This document shows positions 7,689 through 16,609 of a DNA stretch of 42,357 nucleotides, piece after piece. The stretch is taken from the NCBI GenBank assembly GCA_017473615.1, contig JAFUKL010000024.1, positions 68,029-110,385 on the forward strand, given 5' to 3'. Each line of letters begins with the position of its first letter. Within the stretch, counting starts at the first letter, position 1. The notes beneath the pieces were generated by a model. The model saw nothing but the letters and a program-made list of their open reading frames with translations. It was not told the DNA's origin and ran no database searches. The position numbers and the translations under genes were made by a program. The stretch is from Muribaculaceae bacterium. Lineage in GTDB: Bacteria; Bacteroidota; Bacteroidia; Bacteroidales; Muribaculaceae.

Positions 7689-10600
7689 ATGAATCAAAGA
7701 GCAGAGGGTTTTATACCTCGATTAAGAACAATTAATCAATTATTGAAGATTTTTGTCTTGTCTATGTGTCTTTTTGCATTGCCAACGGCTTATGCGAGTG
7801 CACAAGGGAGCAAGATAAAGTCTCAAAAAGTGACACTTTCTGTGAAAGAACAATCGGTACAGAAGGTGTTAAGTGAAATTGAAAAACAGACAGGTTATCT
7901 GTTTGTAGTGAATCAAAATGTCGATACAAAGCGCAATGTCAGCATCGATGTTAAGTCAAAGAACGTAAAGGATGTGTTAAAGCGCCTTTTCGCCAAGACT
8001 GATGTAGCTTATGTATTCGACGGTCATAACATCCTGTTGTCTTCAAATATGCCTAAGGCAGAAGAGACAAAGGAATCGGCATCGAGCAGCGCACGCACAA
8101 TCACCGGTTTGGTGGTTGATGACAGCGGAGAGCCGCTTATCGGTGCTAACGTGCGTGTTAAAGGAAATAATAAGGTGGGCGTAGTTACCGACATCGACGG
8201 TAGATTTTCGCTTTCCGGAAATTTCAGTAACAGCACGGTGCTTACCGTTTCTTTTATCGGTATGAAGACAGCCGATGTGAAATTAGGTAACAAAAGCAAT
8301 GTTTCGGTAACTCTTGCACCCGATCAAGAACTTCTTGACGAAGTCGTGGTTGTCGGTTACGGAACACAAAAGAAAATCAATTTGACAGGTGCAGTAAGTA
8401 CTGTAAATGTTGCCAAGCAATTGGAAGCTCGTCCTATTACCGATGTTGCACGCGGTTTGCAAGGTTCGGCTCCGGGTCTTACAGTGCGTACTTCTACCGG
8501 TGAAATGGGAACGGACCCGACAATGAAAATCCGTGGTGTCATCGGTTCGGTGAACGGTAGTTCAAGCCCGTTGATTCTTGTGGACAACGTTGAATGTAAC
8601 AGCCTTCAGAACATTAACCCTGAAGATGTGGAAAGCGTTTCAGTATTGAAAGATGCTGCATCTGCTTCTATCTATGGTGTTAAGGCTGCATTTGGTGTTG
8701 TATTGATTACCACAAAGAAAGCGAAGAAGGGTGACAAGTTCCAAATCAGCTACAGCAACAACTTCTCATGGAAACGTCCTACCGTTACTCCTGAAATTGT
8801 TGAAACATACGAAGGTGCTGAGATGTCTTGGCAGGCAGGTCTTCGCCAAAACCCTAACTTGAGCGAACAGACCAACGCATGCTATTTGACATGGAATCTT
8901 GAGTCTATCGAGAGAATGAAAGAGTGGAAGCGTGTTTATGGCGACTATAACTTAAGCCCTGAATATGTGCTTGGTCGTGACTTCGACATCAAGGATGGTA
9001 AGCTTTATTTCTATCGTAGTTATGACGCTGCCGATGAATTCATCAAGAAAGATGCGTTCCAGCAAACTCACAACATCTCTGTATCAGGTTCATCAGGCAA
9101 TACATCTTATAATTTGGGCTTGGCATACCTTGGTTCAGAAGGTATTATGAATATCAATACCGACTCATACGATCGTTACAATGTATCTTTCAGCACCAAC
9201 ACCACTTTGAACAAGTGGGTTGACATCCGCTCTAAGTTATTGTACACTCGTTATCAATATGAAACTCCGTATTCATTGTCAAATGCTTCGGCATCTTATG
9301 ATGAGTGGTACTATTTCTACCGTTGGCCGAAAATCTATCCGTATGGAACATATCAGGGCATTCCTTTCCGTAATGCAGCTACTGAAATCGAGCAGGCTAA
9401 CCGTAATAAGAAGACCAATAACTACGCTCGTATCTCTTTGGGCGCAACAGGTCACATTCTTCCGGGACTTGACCTTGAAGTCGACTATACTTTCACTCAC
9501 GTAAACCGTTACAGCGAAATCAACGGTGGACAGGCTGAAGGATGGAACTTCTGGGGTGGTAGCGGACTTGTGAATGAAGTTTGGACACCAAGCTCATTGA
9601 ATAAAGCATATCGTGCAAACGATACCAGTGATTTCCATGTATTGAACGCTTTGGCTCGTTACAATAATGTATTTAAGGAAGATCACACTCTCGGTGTGAT
9701 TGCCGGTACCAATATCGAGCATTATCAGGCATACGGTAACACCAGTGAACGTCGTGACTTGTTGCTGATCGACCGTCCTGAAATCTCACTTGCCAACGGT
9801 GATCAATACGCTACTTCTTACCACACTCATGAAGCTCGCGTAGGTTTCTTCGGACGTATCAATTATATGTTCAAGAACCGTTATTTGCTTGAAGTTAACG
9901 GACGTTTCGACGGATCATCTAATTTCCCGTCAAATAAGCAATGGGGATTCTTCCCATCAACATCTTTGGGTTGGATCGTATCAGAAGAAAGTTTCATGCA
10001 AGGTTTGAAACCATACTTGAGCCAATTGAAACTTCGCGGTTCTTGGGGTCAGATAGGTAACCAAGACGTGGGTTCAAATATGTTCCGTTCAATTCTTTCT
10101 CCTACCACTACCACTTGGATTGTGGGAACTACAGGAGAACGTTCGTTCGGTCTTCCTACAGCAGTTCGTGACGGTTTCACATGGGAAACTATCACTACTA
10201 CCGACTTAGGTTTTGATACTCGTTTCTTCGGTGGACGTTTCGGCGTTTCATTCGACTGGTTCCAGCGTGTCAACAGCGACATGATTACAAGCGGTGACGC
10301 TCTTCCTTCAACATTCGGACAGACTGCTCCAAAGCAGAACTATGGCGAATTGACTACAAAGGGATGGGAATTGTCACTTGACTTCCAGCACCGTTTCAAC
10401 TTCGGTCTTGGACTTAACGTAACCGCTTATATCAGCGACGCTAAGGCTAAATATACCAAAATCAGCGGAAACTCTCGCCTTATCAGCGGCTTGTATGAAG
10501 GTAAGGAATATGGTGAAATCTGGGGCTTTGAAACCGATCGCTTGTTCCAAGAAGATGACTTTGAAACCGATCCTTCAGGAAACTTGGTGTTGAAAGAAGG

Positions 10601-11261
10601 TATACCTACTCAGGAATATTACGAAACCAACGGCTGGTTCTTCTACGGACCGGGTGACGTGAAGTTTAAGGATCTTGACGGTGACGGAAAGATTACTCCG
10701 GGTGACGGAACAATCGATAATCCCGGCGATAAGAAACGCATCGGTAATACTACTCCGCGCTATGAATACGGTATCCGCCTTGACATGACTTACAAAGGTT
10801 TTGACTTGGGTATATTCTTGCAAGGTGTAGGTAAGCGCGAATTGTGGTCTACCGGTTCAATCGTGGTTCCGGGCTTCAACTATCTTGAAGCATGGTACAC
10901 TCACCAGCTTGACTATTGGACACCTGAGAATACAGGAGCGTTCTATCCTCGCTTGACCAACCAAGGACAATCTAACCAGGCAATGAACTTCTTGCCACAG
11001 ACAAGATACTTGCTTGACATGTCTTATTGCCGTGTGAAGAACGTAACTCTTGGTTACACATTCCCGTCAAAGTGGATGAACAAAGTGAAAATAAGCAAAT
11101 GTCGTTTGTATGTTTCATTAGAGAACTTGTTTGAATTTGACAACCTTGGCGACATGCCTATCGACCCTGAAACAAACACCAGTGGTAGCGATGGCGGTTA
11201 CTTGGGACGTTCTTATCCATATTCTCGCACAACATCATTTGGCTTGCAAGTAACATTCTAA
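7689..11261 (+). CDS. SusC/RagA-family TonB-dependent transporter with STN signalling domain
   Basis: At 1190 residues this is a full-length SusC-type receptor. In order it has a signal peptide (about 1-40, ending near AYASAQG), an STN domain (about 45-112), a carboxypeptidase-regulatory-like domain (about 135-210, ITGLVVDDSGEPLIGANV), a plug (about 225-345, with VVGYGTQKK, PLILVDNVE and SIYGVKAAFGVVLITTKK) and a 22-strand barrel ending in LQVTF. It imports large ligands across the outer membrane using TonB and a SusD lid. The STN domain marks it as the sensor for the FecR/ECF switch just upstream. The 144-base gap from fecR presumably holds an ECF-dependent promoter, which I cannot define. 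Codon use is strongly biased (CGT, CTT, AAC), suggesting high expression. The ligand is not readable from sequence. Confidence 0.97.
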   Translation: MNQRAEGFIPRLRTINQLLKIFVLSMCLFALPTAYASAQGSKIKSQKVTLSVKEQSVQKVLSEIEKQTGYLFVVNQNVDTKRNVSIDVKSKNVKDVLKRLFAKTDVAYVFDGHNILLSSNMPKAEETKESASSSARTITGLVVDDSGEPLIGANVRVKGNNKVGVVTDIDGRFSLSGNFSNSTVLTVSFIGMKTADVKLGNKSNVSVTLAPDQELLDEVVVVGYGTQKKINLTGAVSTVNVAKQLEARPITDVARGLQGSAPGLTVRTSTGEMGTDPTMKIRGVIGSVNGSSSPLILVDNVECNSLQNINPEDVESVSVLKDAASASIYGVKAAFGVVLITTKKAKKGDKFQISYSNNFSWKRPTVTPEIVETYEGAEMSWQAGLRQNPNLSEQTNACYLTWNLESIERMKEWKRVYGDYNLSPEYVLGRDFDIKDGKLYFYRSYDAADEFIKKDAFQQTHNISVSGSSGNTSYNLGLAYLGSEGIMNINTDSYDRYNVSFSTNTTLNKWVDIRSKLLYTRYQYETPYSLSNASASYDEWYYFYRWPKIYPYGTYQGIPFRNAATEIEQANRNKKTNNYARISLGATGHILPGLDLEVDYTFTHVNRYSEINGGQAEGWNFWGGSGLVNEVWTPSSLNKAYRANDTSDFHVLNALARYNNVFKEDHTLGVIAGTNIEHYQAYGNTSERRDLLLIDRPEISLANGDQYATSYHTHEARVGFFGRINYMFKNRYLLEVNGRFDGSSNFPSNKQWGFFPSTSLGWIVSEESFMQGLKPYLSQLKLRGSWGQIGNQDVGSNMFRSILSPTTTTWIVGTTGERSFGLPTAVRDGFTWETITTTDLGFDTRFFGGRFGVSFDWFQRVNSDMITSGDALPSTFGQTAPKQNYGELTTKGWELSLDFQHRFNFGLGLNVTAYISDAKAKYTKISGNSRLISGLYEGKEYGEIWGFETDRLFQEDDFETDPSGNLVLKEGIPTQEYYETNGWFFYGPGDVKFKDLDGDGKITPGDGTIDNPGDKKRIGNTTPRYEYGIRLDMTYKGFDLGIFLQGVGKRELWSTGSIVVPGFNYLEAWYTHQLDYWTPENTGAFYPRLTNQGQSNQAMNFLPQTRYLLDMSYCRVKNVTLGYTFPSKWMNKVKISKCRLYVSLENLFEFDNLGDMPIDPETNTSGSDGGYLGRSYPYSRTTSFGLQVTF

Positions 11262-11280
11262 ACCTATAAAATGGAATATT

Positions 11281-13005
11281 ATGAAGAAAAGATATAGTTT
11301 AATTGCATTTTTGATGTTTGCCGTAGCATCTTTGACATCATGTGATGATTTCTTGGATTGCGCTCCTTACGATTCTATCGACGATTCGGAGTATTGGCAA
11401 AATGAGACACATATACGCACATATTCTTATGGTTTCTATCCGTCATTCTTTAACGGATTCGGAACAACCAAGCTTATCGGCGGCAGTTCATTCGGTAACG
11501 GTGACACTTTTAATGACGACGTGGCTTGGAGAACTCAAGGCGAGTTTACTCCGATACGCGTGCCCGATTCTGATAGCGGATGGGATTTCGCATTGGTGCG
11601 TAAAGCTAATTATATGCTTGAAAAGGTGCATTCTGTGCCGGGCTTGAGCGATGACGCAATGAAGCACTGGGTAGGTATAGCGCGTTTCTTCCGCGGTATT
11701 GCATACTCCAATCTTGTGTTTGCTTACGGTGATGTGCCTTTCTTCAATAAGCGTGTAGATGCTTCCGATACTGAAACTCTCTACAAGGATCGTGATCCGC
11801 GTACCGAAGTGGTCGACAGCATTATGAAAGACTTCAAGTATGCTCTTGAATGGGTGAGAACCGATGACGGAAATTTGACAATCAACCGCTACGTAGTGGG
11901 TGCAATGGTATCTCGCTTGATGTTGCGTGAAGGTACTTTCTTGAAGTATCACAATATCGATGCGTCAAAAGCTGCTGAAGCTATAGGTCTTGCACGCGAT
12001 GCTGCCAAGGTGGTGATGGGCTCCAATAAGTTTGCGATTTCTGAAGATTATAATGCATTGTTCTCAAGCGATGACCTTGCAGGTAATACTGAAGTTATCT
12101 TCTATCGCCAATATCTTGACGGAGTATTGACACACTGTGTGCTTACTTACAACAATGCCGAAGCTCAAACAGGTGCTAACAAGGCACTTTTGGATTCTTA
12201 CTTGATGAAGGACGGTAAACCTATCGGTCTTAGCACAACTTGGAACGGTACTACGGCTGCAGGTTATTTCAGCAACCGCGACCCGCGTATCAATGAGACA
12301 TTCCGTGAAAAGTACTATTTGCGCGGTGAAGATTGCACTCCGTTCAACTATTCTACTTCGGGATACTCTATGCGTAAGTTCATGGACGACTCTCAATCAT
12401 CAAGCGGTGATTTGAAATATCGTCAGCAGAACAACGTGACCGACTGTCCGCTTCTACGCTATGCCGAAGTACTTCTTAACTATGCCGAGGCTCGTTATGA
12501 ATTGGGCGAACTTACTCAGGATGACTTGAACAATACAATCAACCTTATCCGTGCGCGCAAGGGTGTTGAGATGCCTAAGCTGGAAATGGTGGGAGAATCT
12601 CCTGCTGTAAACGGCGAAACATACGATGACCCGCAACGTGATCCGGAAGTTTCAAGCCTTCTTTGGGAAATACGTCGCGAACGCCGTGTGGAAATGTGTT
12701 TCGAGGGTCTTCGTTACAGCGACTTGAAACGCTGGAAGAAACTTGACTACATGTATAACGGTGCTAATCCTGACATCAAGTATGGTGCTTATATCAACTA
12801 TGATGATTATCCTAAGGTAAACAAGGCTGAAGTTGTAATCGAAGACGATGCTACTGAAGGTTACATCCTATGTAATACAGGAACAGAGCGTCAAGCTCCT
12901 GAGGATAAGAACTATGTTAAGCCTGTTCCAAAGGATCAGATTCAGTTGTATAAGGACAACGGCTACACTCTGACCCAGACCAAGGAATGGCAGAATGAAG
13001 AATAA
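11281..13005 (+). CDS. SusD/RagB-family surface lipoprotein
   Basis: The 574-residue protein begins with a lipoprotein signal (lipobox LTSC, Cys21, followed by DD), so it should sit on the outer membrane. The early FLDCAPYDSIDDSEYW motif, the helical TPR-like core with GIARFFRGIAYSNLVFAYGDVPFF, and the C-terminal LLRYAEVLLNYAEARYELG and RRERRVEMCFEGLRYSDLKRW segments are classic SusD/RagB features. It forms the hinged ligand-binding lid over the SusC barrel encoded 19 bases upstream. Length is normal for the family and no frameshift is visible. Ligand identity must come from context. The co-localised amidase and GHL10 enzyme favour a peptidoglycan-derived glycan, though this is inference. Confidence 0.96.
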   Translation: MKKRYSLIAFLMFAVASLTSCDDFLDCAPYDSIDDSEYWQNETHIRTYSYGFYPSFFNGFGTTKLIGGSSFGNGDTFNDDVAWRTQGEFTPIRVPDSDSGWDFALVRKANYMLEKVHSVPGLSDDAMKHWVGIARFFRGIAYSNLVFAYGDVPFFNKRVDASDTETLYKDRDPRTEVVDSIMKDFKYALEWVRTDDGNLTINRYVVGAMVSRLMLREGTFLKYHNIDASKAAEAIGLARDAAKVVMGSNKFAISEDYNALFSSDDLAGNTEVIFYRQYLDGVLTHCVLTYNNAEAQTGANKALLDSYLMKDGKPIGLSTTWNGTTAAGYFSNRDPRINETFREKYYLRGEDCTPFNYSTSGYSMRKFMDDSQSSSGDLKYRQQNNVTDCPLLRYAEVLLNYAEARYELGELTQDDLNNTINLIRARKGVEMPKLEMVGESPAVNGETYDDPQRDPEVSSLLWEIRRERRVEMCFEGLRYSDLKRWKKLDYMYNGANPDIKYGAYINYDDYPKVNKAEVVIEDDATEGYILCNTGTERQAPEDKNYVKPVPKDQIQLYKDNGYTLTQTKEWQNEE

Positions 13006-13034
13006 TAGTGTAATCACCCTAAATTGATTTAAAA

Positions 13035-14744
13035 ATGAATATAAGAAATATATATTTATGTTTAAGCATGCTTTTCTGCCTTGTATTAGGCACAGCATGT
13101 TCTGATGACCCAATAGTGGAGAATCCATCGGGTGAGACATTCATCTACTCGTTGAGTATCACCAATGCGGGTCTTACAGGAACTGAAACCGTACAAGGTA
13201 CTCTTAATGAAGAGGCTAAGACTGTGGATTTCACGATTCCTGCAGAAAGTGACATCGAGGCTATCAAGTTCAGCGGTAAATTGTCGCTTGGTGCAAGTCT
13301 CGACCAAGAAAGCTATGATGTGTCTTCGGGTTCGGCTCAGGTTACAGTGGTGAACGTTGAAAACCGCGGTACTTATACCGTAAACGTTACATTGCTGCCT
13401 GCTACAGCTACTCCGTTGCTTCAAAAAGTGGTGGTTCGTGACGCTAACGGTACTGAAAAAGACGGTTTCGTGAGTGTACTCGATAAGACTGTTTATTTGA
13501 AGAGCCCGGAATCGGAATGGGTTGAAATCGTATCGGTTTCTTGTTTGCCTAAGCGTATTGATGTAGTTTGGACAGGTATGGATGGCGATAAAATTTATGC
13601 AAGCAATCCGGGTAAACTTGAATTAAATTTCGAGGGATTCACCGATGAATACCGTGTGCTGTTTGACGCTAATCCTGTATTCGGTGCTGATTTCATAAAT
13701 TACAACATGATAGAACGTGCAAATAGTAATATGTATCCTGACTATGCGGGTTCTATGGTACGTAGTGCCGATTTCGATGGTAAGGAATTGCTTGTTGTAT
13801 CTCGTTTGGGTAATGCACTCTTGCCAAAGGTGATGAAAAAACTTGATTTCGTTGCTAATACATTTGAAGAAAATGTACTTGACGTAACCGGTATCGAGGG
13901 TGGTACATATCTGATCAGTGCAGGTCGCTTGTCTCATGGTCATGTTTACATTTGTAACCTTTCAACAGGTGTAACTGCAGAGAACCCATTGAAGATTTAC
14001 CATTGGTCTTCTACCGAAGCCGGCGTAGTTCCTGAAGTTGTAGTAAACTTTGATGGTACAAGCTCGTTGGGTGGCGCACAAATTAAGAAACTTGCCGATG
14101 GTGAAGATACAACTTTGGGAGGTCGTCTTGGCGATAATCTGTCGGTATGTTTGGATGAGGCAGGTAATGGATACGCATTCTTGTTGCCGCAAGAAGGTGC
14201 AACCAATGTCCTACGTTTCACCGTTACCGGATTCACCACATTCTCTGATCCTGTATTGATTGTATCTGAAATAGCGGCTGACTATTATGCGGCTTTCAAT
14301 AAGGTGGAAGGTTCTGAAGATGAGTATGTATTTACAAGTGCAAGAGCTTTGGTTATGATTGTTAATCATGATGTGCAGCCTTTGTTCAAGCTTGGTGCTG
14401 AAGCTGTGCCTACTCTTGGAACCGATGCACGTATCATCACTTACGATGCAGAACGCTACTTGATAATGACAACAGGTCGTCGTGCTTCTTGGTCGGGTGA
14501 CCCGATATCAAAGTTCCTCGTATATAACATCTCTGATGGTTCTAATACATTGATTGCTCTTAAAAACTTTGATGAGCTGGAAGAGCGTGTGCCGGTATTC
14601 TCTTACGAACTTGGCGGTACTTACAGTAACGGTGCTTGTGCTGCTAATACCGGTTATGGAGTATCTGAAGACGGCAAATTATTGCTGATGACATCGGCTA
14701 CGCCGGCTGGTTTCACAATCTTTGAATTCCCTGAAAAACAATAG
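13035..14744 (+). CDS. SusE-position surface lipoprotein (DUF5018-like Ig domains plus C-terminal DUF4623-like propeller)
   Basis: The 569-residue protein has a lipoprotein signal (lipobox LGTAC, Cys22, then SDD). The Cys-Ser-Asp-Asp start resembles the Bacteroidota surface-export signal. Residues about 35-120 and 125-215 look like two Ig-like beta domains (TETVQGTLNEEAKTVDFTIP, as in DUF5018 proteins). The rest (about 225-567) is a beta-rich repeat domain with DFDGKELLVVSRLGN-type blades that recalls DUF4623 propellers. The third position after SusC and SusD is usually taken by a surface glycan-binding protein. No enzymatic motif is visible, so a ligand-binding role is the simplest reading. 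It is 29 bases from susD and ends in a strong terminator, closing the SusCD unit. Domain names are from memory of the families and not verified by search. Confidence 0.75.
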   Translation: MNIRNIYLCLSMLFCLVLGTACSDDPIVENPSGETFIYSLSITNAGLTGTETVQGTLNEEAKTVDFTIPAESDIEAIKFSGKLSLGASLDQESYDVSSGSAQVTVVNVENRGTYTVNVTLLPATATPLLQKVVVRDANGTEKDGFVSVLDKTVYLKSPESEWVEIVSVSCLPKRIDVVWTGMDGDKIYASNPGKLELNFEGFTDEYRVLFDANPVFGADFINYNMIERANSNMYPDYAGSMVRSADFDGKELLVVSRLGNALLPKVMKKLDFVANTFEENVLDVTGIEGGTYLISAGRLSHGHVYICNLSTGVTAENPLKIYHWSSTEAGVVPEVVVNFDGTSSLGGAQIKKLADGEDTTLGGRLGDNLSVCLDEAGNGYAFLLPQEGATNVLRFTVTGFTTFSDPVLIVSEIAADYYAAFNKVEGSEDEYVFTSARALVMIVNHDVQPLFKLGAEAVPTLGTDARIITYDAERYLIMTTGRRASWSGDPISKFLVYNISDGSNTLIALKNFDELEERVPVFSYELGGTYSNGACAANTGYGVSEDGKLLLMTSATPAGFTIFEFPEKQ

Positions 14745-14759
14745 CAATAGTTTAGGTGT

Positions 14760-14808
14760 GCAGCCGGGGCTTAGTGCCGCTGCGGGACTTATCCCGGCTG
14801 CTTTTTTT
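14760..14808 (+). terminator. Strong intrinsic terminator after the SusCD-lipoprotein unit
   Basis: GCAGCCGGG (14760-14768) pairs with CCCGGCTGC (14793-14801) and is followed directly by seven T residues. The 24-base loop can itself pair (AGT...ACT and CCGC/GCGG), making a long GC-rich stem. This separates the SusC/SusD/lipoprotein transcript from the propeller and amidase genes. Confidence 0.85.
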
Positions 14809-14906
14809 AAAAAAAAGTAAAACGAAATCTTGGACTTATTTGCAATAATTAAGTCGATAAGGCTGATAGAAATTAAAAACCGAATACGAATTAAAACTAT
14901 TAGATT

Positions 14907-16538
14907 ATGAAAAAAATATTTTTACCTATAGTTGTTTGTTTGGCAACGGCAATGAGTGCCAATGCTGTAGACGCAGGCAATGCAAATATCTATGCATCCG
15001 GTCTGAAAGTGCTCAATGGTGGAAGTGATGTTCAGTTTGTACTTAATGCTCCCGGTGATGTAACCGTAAATTTCTATAAAGAAGGTGTAACTGATGCTGT
15101 TTATTCAATTTCAAAAACGGGTCTTGAAAAAGGTACACATACTGTGTCTTTAACCGGTGTCTTACCTGATGCCGTAAAAGAAGGCGATCAACTTTCATGG
15201 GAAGTTGTTGCATCAGCCGAAGCAAAAACTGCGTGGGTGGGATTTTCTGCGAAAGCAGCCGGTTTATCAGAAATTCCGGCAGATCAAAAAATGTGTTATC
15301 CCGTTGGAATTGCGGTAGATAAAAATCCTAAGAGTCCATTTTTTGGTAATATATATCTACTGAATAATAATAGTGGAACTGTTGGAGGATTCGATGTCGC
15401 TAATTCAAATCTTGGAACAGGCGTATATATTTATAACTCTTTAATTGAATGTCAAAATCCAGGAGAGAATCATGAAACAGTATATTCTGGTGGTGTTAAT
15501 TGGGGTAATACATTGGATTCAGACCGCTGTGCAAACATATCAGTATCACCTGCAGATATAACAGTTGATGATGATGGATTTGTTTATATTTCTGATATGA
15601 GTACAGAGACTGGAGGGGTATATAGAATGAATCCAGCAAATCCAGAAAGTGATTTTGAAAAGATATTAACAGTAACAACAGACAATCACAATGGTGTATG
15701 TGGACTTGCTGTTATAGGTACAGGTGACGAAAAAACTTTATGGACAGTGAATATGAATCTTGCATTTTTATCAGATACAGAACGTCCGCTATCAGGATAT
15801 TTATATAAGTATAATTTGAACAAGTTGGCTAATGATAAAACCTATACCGGAGAGAAAGTCTTGGAAATTAAAGATTATACTATGGGTGGTAGGAATAATA
15901 CTTATTTGGCACCGGATAGGCGTGGTGGTGTATGGTTGGCGCAACGCTGGAATAGTTCAAGTCGAGGTTACTTTACATTAGTGCATGTTAATAAGAATAG
16001 TGAAGTTAGTTCATTTGGAAATCTTAAATATTGGGATGATTATTTTGGTACATTTACAAAGAATACTATTTCTGCTTATGCAATGGGACTGGATACAAAT
16101 TCTGATGGAACAAAAGTTGTAATAGGAGTGTATGGTGCAATAGGGGTACAAGATATAACCTATGATGAAAAAGGAAATGTAGCAACTTATGAAAATAGTT
16201 CTAATTATTTGGCTGGTTATTCTGGTAATTCAAATAATAATTCAAAAATTAATCATTTGGTAAATGGTGTTGCATATGATGCTGTAGGAAATGTGTATGT
16301 AGCTGATTGGAGTGATTATTTCCAAGCATATGCATCTTTGCCAGCTGAGAACAAATATACAACACCGGCAAATGAGCATGTTACAGTGAGCAAAGAGATG
16401 ACAGGTGTGGAAAGTACAATTGCCGATGAGAATGCTCCGGTAGAGTATTTCAATATGCAGGGTGTGAAAGTTAACGCTCCTGAAAATGGAATCTTTATCA
16501 AGAAACAGGCAGGCAAAACTACTAAAGTGATTTTATAA
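14907..16538 (+). CDS. Secreted beta-propeller protein, paralogue of the amidase C-terminal half
   Basis: The 543-residue protein has a Sec signal peptide (about 1-20, ending SANA). An Ig-like module follows at about 25-115, starting NIYASGLKVLNGG. A propeller-like region at about 125-480 repeats NHL/SMP-30-like blades (ITVDDDGFVYISDMS, GGVWLAQRW, GNVYVADWSDY). The C-terminal 35 residues (YFNMQGVKV...GIFIKKQAGKTTKVIL) resemble the short T9SS-like sorting tail common in Prevotella and Muribaculaceae secreted proteins. Module by module it aligns with residues about 385-860 of the next gene product. Bases about 15300-16400 are much more AT-rich (25-30% GC in sampled lines) than the paralogue (about 47% in one line), so the two copies have separate histories. 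No catalytic motif was seen; ligand binding or scaffolding is likely. Confidence 0.75.
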   Translation: MKKIFLPIVVCLATAMSANAVDAGNANIYASGLKVLNGGSDVQFVLNAPGDVTVNFYKEGVTDAVYSISKTGLEKGTHTVSLTGVLPDAVKEGDQLSWEVVASAEAKTAWVGFSAKAAGLSEIPADQKMCYPVGIAVDKNPKSPFFGNIYLLNNNSGTVGGFDVANSNLGTGVYIYNSLIECQNPGENHETVYSGGVNWGNTLDSDRCANISVSPADITVDDDGFVYISDMSTETGGVYRMNPANPESDFEKILTVTTDNHNGVCGLAVIGTGDEKTLWTVNMNLAFLSDTERPLSGYLYKYNLNKLANDKTYTGEKVLEIKDYTMGGRNNTYLAPDRRGGVWLAQRWNSSSRGYFTLVHVNKNSEVSSFGNLKYWDDYFGTFTKNTISAYAMGLDTNSDGTKVVIGVYGAIGVQDITYDEKGNVATYENSSNYLAGYSGNSNNNSKINHLVNGVAYDAVGNVYVADWSDYFQAYASLPAENKYTTPANEHVTVSKEMTGVESTIADENAPVEYFNMQGVKVNAPENGIFIKKQAGKTTKVIL

Positions 16539-16545
16539 AAAATAG

Positions 16546-16580
16546 TTGGGCTTATAAGCCTAATCGGCAGATAAGCCCAA
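16546..16580 (+). terminator. 9-bp hairpin between propeller and amidase genes
   Basis: TTGGGCTTA (16546-16554) pairs perfectly with TAAGCCCAA (16572-16580). The next bases are TAAAAAATAAG, so there is no T-tract, and it may be a processing or mRNA-stability hairpin rather than a true terminator. The left arm also lies in the palindrome GGCTTATAAGCC. Confidence 0.5.
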
Positions 16581-16609
16581 TAAAAAATAAGTTTTAAACT
16601 AATATTTTT

